Source: Streptomyces xiamenensis
GTDB taxonomy: Bacteria > Actinomycetota > Actinomycetes > Streptomycetales > Streptomycetaceae
Reading direction: 5' to 3'
NCBI RefSeq assembly: GCF_000993785.3
Contig: NZ_CP009922.3
Coordinates: forward strand, 5,890,001 to 5,954,000
DNA: 64,000 bases
Shown here: positions 62,740 through 64,000 of the stretch, in pieces
Layout: the number at the start of each line of letters is the position of its first letter
Position numbering within the stretch: position 1 is the first letter of the stretch
Position numbers and translations under genes: made by a program
The notes under the pieces: generated by a model
Database searches by the model: none
What the model was told of the DNA's origin: nothing
The model's input: the letters and a program-made list of their open reading frames with translations, nothing else

Positions 62740-63198
62740 ATGGAAGCTGTTGAGCGCCTCAGCATCACCGAGGAACTCCGCCGTCTGATGGCCCGCTACG
62801 TCCGTTATGCGGATCACCAGCGCTGGGACGACCTGGCGAACCTGTTCACACCTGACGGTACGTTCAGCCCGCACAAGCCGGACGGAACGGTGTGGCTGCA
62901 TATGAACGGCCGAGACGAAATCGCCGCGACGGTCGGCTCCAGCGGCGGCCCCGGCGTCACCCTGATCCACCACCTGTTCTCCGATGAGATCGACGTCGAC
63001 TCGGAGACCACCGCCCACGGCGTGTTCGCGATGGAGGACATCGTCACCCGTCCCGAGGGCGCCGCGGTGTCCGACACCATTCCCTTCAGGGGCATGCACG
63101 GCTTCGGCCACTACCACGCACGTTTCGTCAAGGTCGATGGTTCCTGGCAGGTCGCCGAGCTCAAGCAGACCCGAGTCCGTCTGGACTTCACCGCCTGA
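62740..63198 (+). CDS. SnoaL-like / NTF2-fold protein
   Basis: A 152-residue cone-fold protein. ITEELRRLMARYVRYADHQR followed by WDDLANLFTPDGTFSPHKPD is the usual SnoaL_4 start, and GFGHYHARFVKVDGSWQVAE the C-terminal strand pair. Such proteins act as isomerases, cyclases or small hydrolases in xenobiotic and secondary metabolism. ATG at 62740 with AAGGAAG upstream. It precedes the epoxide hydrolase gene by 61 bases and is probably co-transcribed. Confidence 0.85.
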   Translation: MEAVERLSITEELRRLMARYVRYADHQRWDDLANLFTPDGTFSPHKPDGTVWLHMNGRDEIAATVGSSGGPGVTLIHHLFSDEIDVDSETTAHGVFAMEDIVTRPEGAAVSDTIPFRGMHGFGHYHARFVKVDGSWQVAELKQTRVRLDFTA

Positions 63199-63259
63199 CC
63201 CCTTCCGTGACTCCTTCAGCAACAAATTCCCTTTCGTTCCAACAGGAAGCAGCATTGCC

Positions 63260-64000
63260 ATGAGCAACAGCAACAAGCCCGTCGCGCTGGAGCCCTACCA
63301 CATCGACGTCTCCCAGGACGCCCTCGACGACCTCAAGGACCGCCTGCAGAAGACCCGCTTCTTCGACGACCTGGACAACGAGGAGGAGTACTACGGCATC
63401 AGCACCGCCTATCTGAAGCCGCTCGTGGAGTACTGGGCGGACGGCTTCGACTGGCGTGCGCAGGAGAAGCGGCTCAACGCCTACAACCAGCACAAGGTCG
63501 AGATCGACGGCGCACCCGTGCACTTCGTGTACGAGCGCGGCAAGGGCCCGAACCCGATCCCGCTCATCATCAGTCCCGGATGGCCGTGGCCCGGCGAGTT
63601 CAGCTACGGGCTCATCGGGCCGCTGACTGACCCCGCCGCCCATGGCGGTGACCCGTCCGTCTCGTTCGACGTGATCATCCCGGACCTGCCCGGCTTCGCC
63701 TGGTCCACCCCTGTCGTCAGAGGCGATCTGAACTACTGGAAGATCGCCGACATCCTGCACAAGCTCATGACCGAGGTGCTGGGCTACGAGAAGTACGGGG
63801 CGGCGGGTTCCGACTACGGTGCTCTGGTGACGAGTGCGCTCGGCCACAAGTACGCCGACAGCATCATCGGCCTGCACTACGGCCACGACATGCCTCCGGG
63901 CCAGTTCGCCAACGAGCGCTTCTGGGACCTGACCGACGGCAGCAAGATCCCCAAGGACGCCGCGCCGGAGCTGCGGGAGGGCTTGGAGAACTTCGTCAAC
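63260..64000 (+). CDS. epoxide hydrolase (N-terminal EHN domain), partial
   Basis: The first 247 residues of a microsomal-type epoxide hydrolase, continuing beyond the window. The EHN domain comes first (PYHIDVSQDALDDLKDRLQK). The alpha/beta core follows, with SPGWPWPGEFSYGL in place of the usual HGWPGS oxyanion segment and GAAGSDYGALV with the nucleophile Asp. ATG at 63260 has AGGAAG upstream. Likely under control of the divergent TetR through the three operators. Confidence 0.9.
   Translation, partial: MSNSNKPVALEPYHIDVSQDALDDLKDRLQKTRFFDDLDNEEEYYGISTAYLKPLVEYWADGFDWRAQEKRLNAYNQHKVEIDGAPVHFVYERGKGPNPIPLIISPGWPWPGEFSYGLIGPLTDPAAHGGDPSVSFDVIIPDLPGFAWSTPVVRGDLNYWKIADILHKLMTEVLGYEKYGAAGSDYGALVTSALGHKYADSIIGLHYGHDMPPGQFANERFWDLTDGSKIPKDAAPELREGLENFVN

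Noticed and set aside
63188..63886. Minus-strand frame opposite the epoxide hydrolase
   Set aside because: It is Val/Leu/Glu-rich antisense of a clear epoxide hydrolase with EHN domain and nucleophile motif.
1..64000. CRISPR array, tRNA or rRNA genes
   Set aside because: I looked for regularly spaced direct repeats and for tRNA arm patterns and found none that I could support.

Overview
The window is GC-rich DNA with frequent GTG starts, Shine-Dalgarno motifs such as GGAGG or GAGGAG, overlapping operon genes and a complete vanRSJKHAX glycopeptide-resistance locus. This is what a Streptomyces-type actinomycete would show. No rRNA, tRNA or CRISPR array was recognised. Everything here comes from reading the sequence and its translations; no database search was run.

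Region 1 (1-22,000) looks like a low-oxygen or dormancy island. It holds a P-type metal ATPase fused to a hemerythrin domain, a tandem universal stress protein, a DUF1918 protein, an XRE helix-turn-helix/flavin split-barrel fusion, phosphoenolpyruvate synthase, and a GNAT/ADP-forming acyl-CoA synthetase fusion. A ten-gene operon follows (about 11,921-21,959): maturation protease, hypF, hypC, the four subunits of a group 3b (HydBGDA-type) NAD(P)-coupled [NiFe] hydrogenase with a cyclic-nucleotide-binding-domain protein among them, then hypD and hypE. hypA and hypB are not in the window. Inserted in this region is a lower-GC gene for an alpha-helical pore-forming-toxin-like protein (2649-3815).

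Region 2 (22,000-34,500) is sparse. It has a TetR/MFS divergent pair, a small F420/flavin oxidoreductase, an HxlR regulator divergent from an imine-reductase-like oxidoreductase, a serine hydrolase pseudogene that lost both its reading frame and its nucleophile, several hypothetical genes, a GNAT enzyme, a lipoprotein and a HIT hydrolase. Long perfect palindromes lie in the gaps.

Region 3 (34,500-45,000) begins with a LysR regulator and a catabolic set (ACMSD-like decarboxylase, aldehyde dehydrogenase, amidohydrolase). An HxlR regulator with a quinone reductase and an enoyl-CoA hydratase follows. The region is scattered with IS debris (ISL3, IS630, IS481 and an internally deleted IS982 element with intact ends).

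Region 4 (45,063-51,805) is the van locus: vanJ, vanR-vanS, vanK and vanH-vanA-vanX. The promoters of vanJ, vanK and vanH are copies of one 64-65 bp module ending at the start codon, which suggests a tightly co-ordinated VanR regulon.

Region 5 (51,800-64,000) has an alpha/beta hydrolase, a GH43-like secreted glycosidase with a CebR-like operator upstream, a broken feruloyl-esterase-type gene, a HAD phosphatase, a PH-domain membrane protein and several pseudogenes. It ends with a TetR regulator divergent from a SnoaL-like protein and an epoxide hydrolase, with three matching 16-bp inverted-repeat operators between them. The epoxide hydrolase runs off the end of the window.
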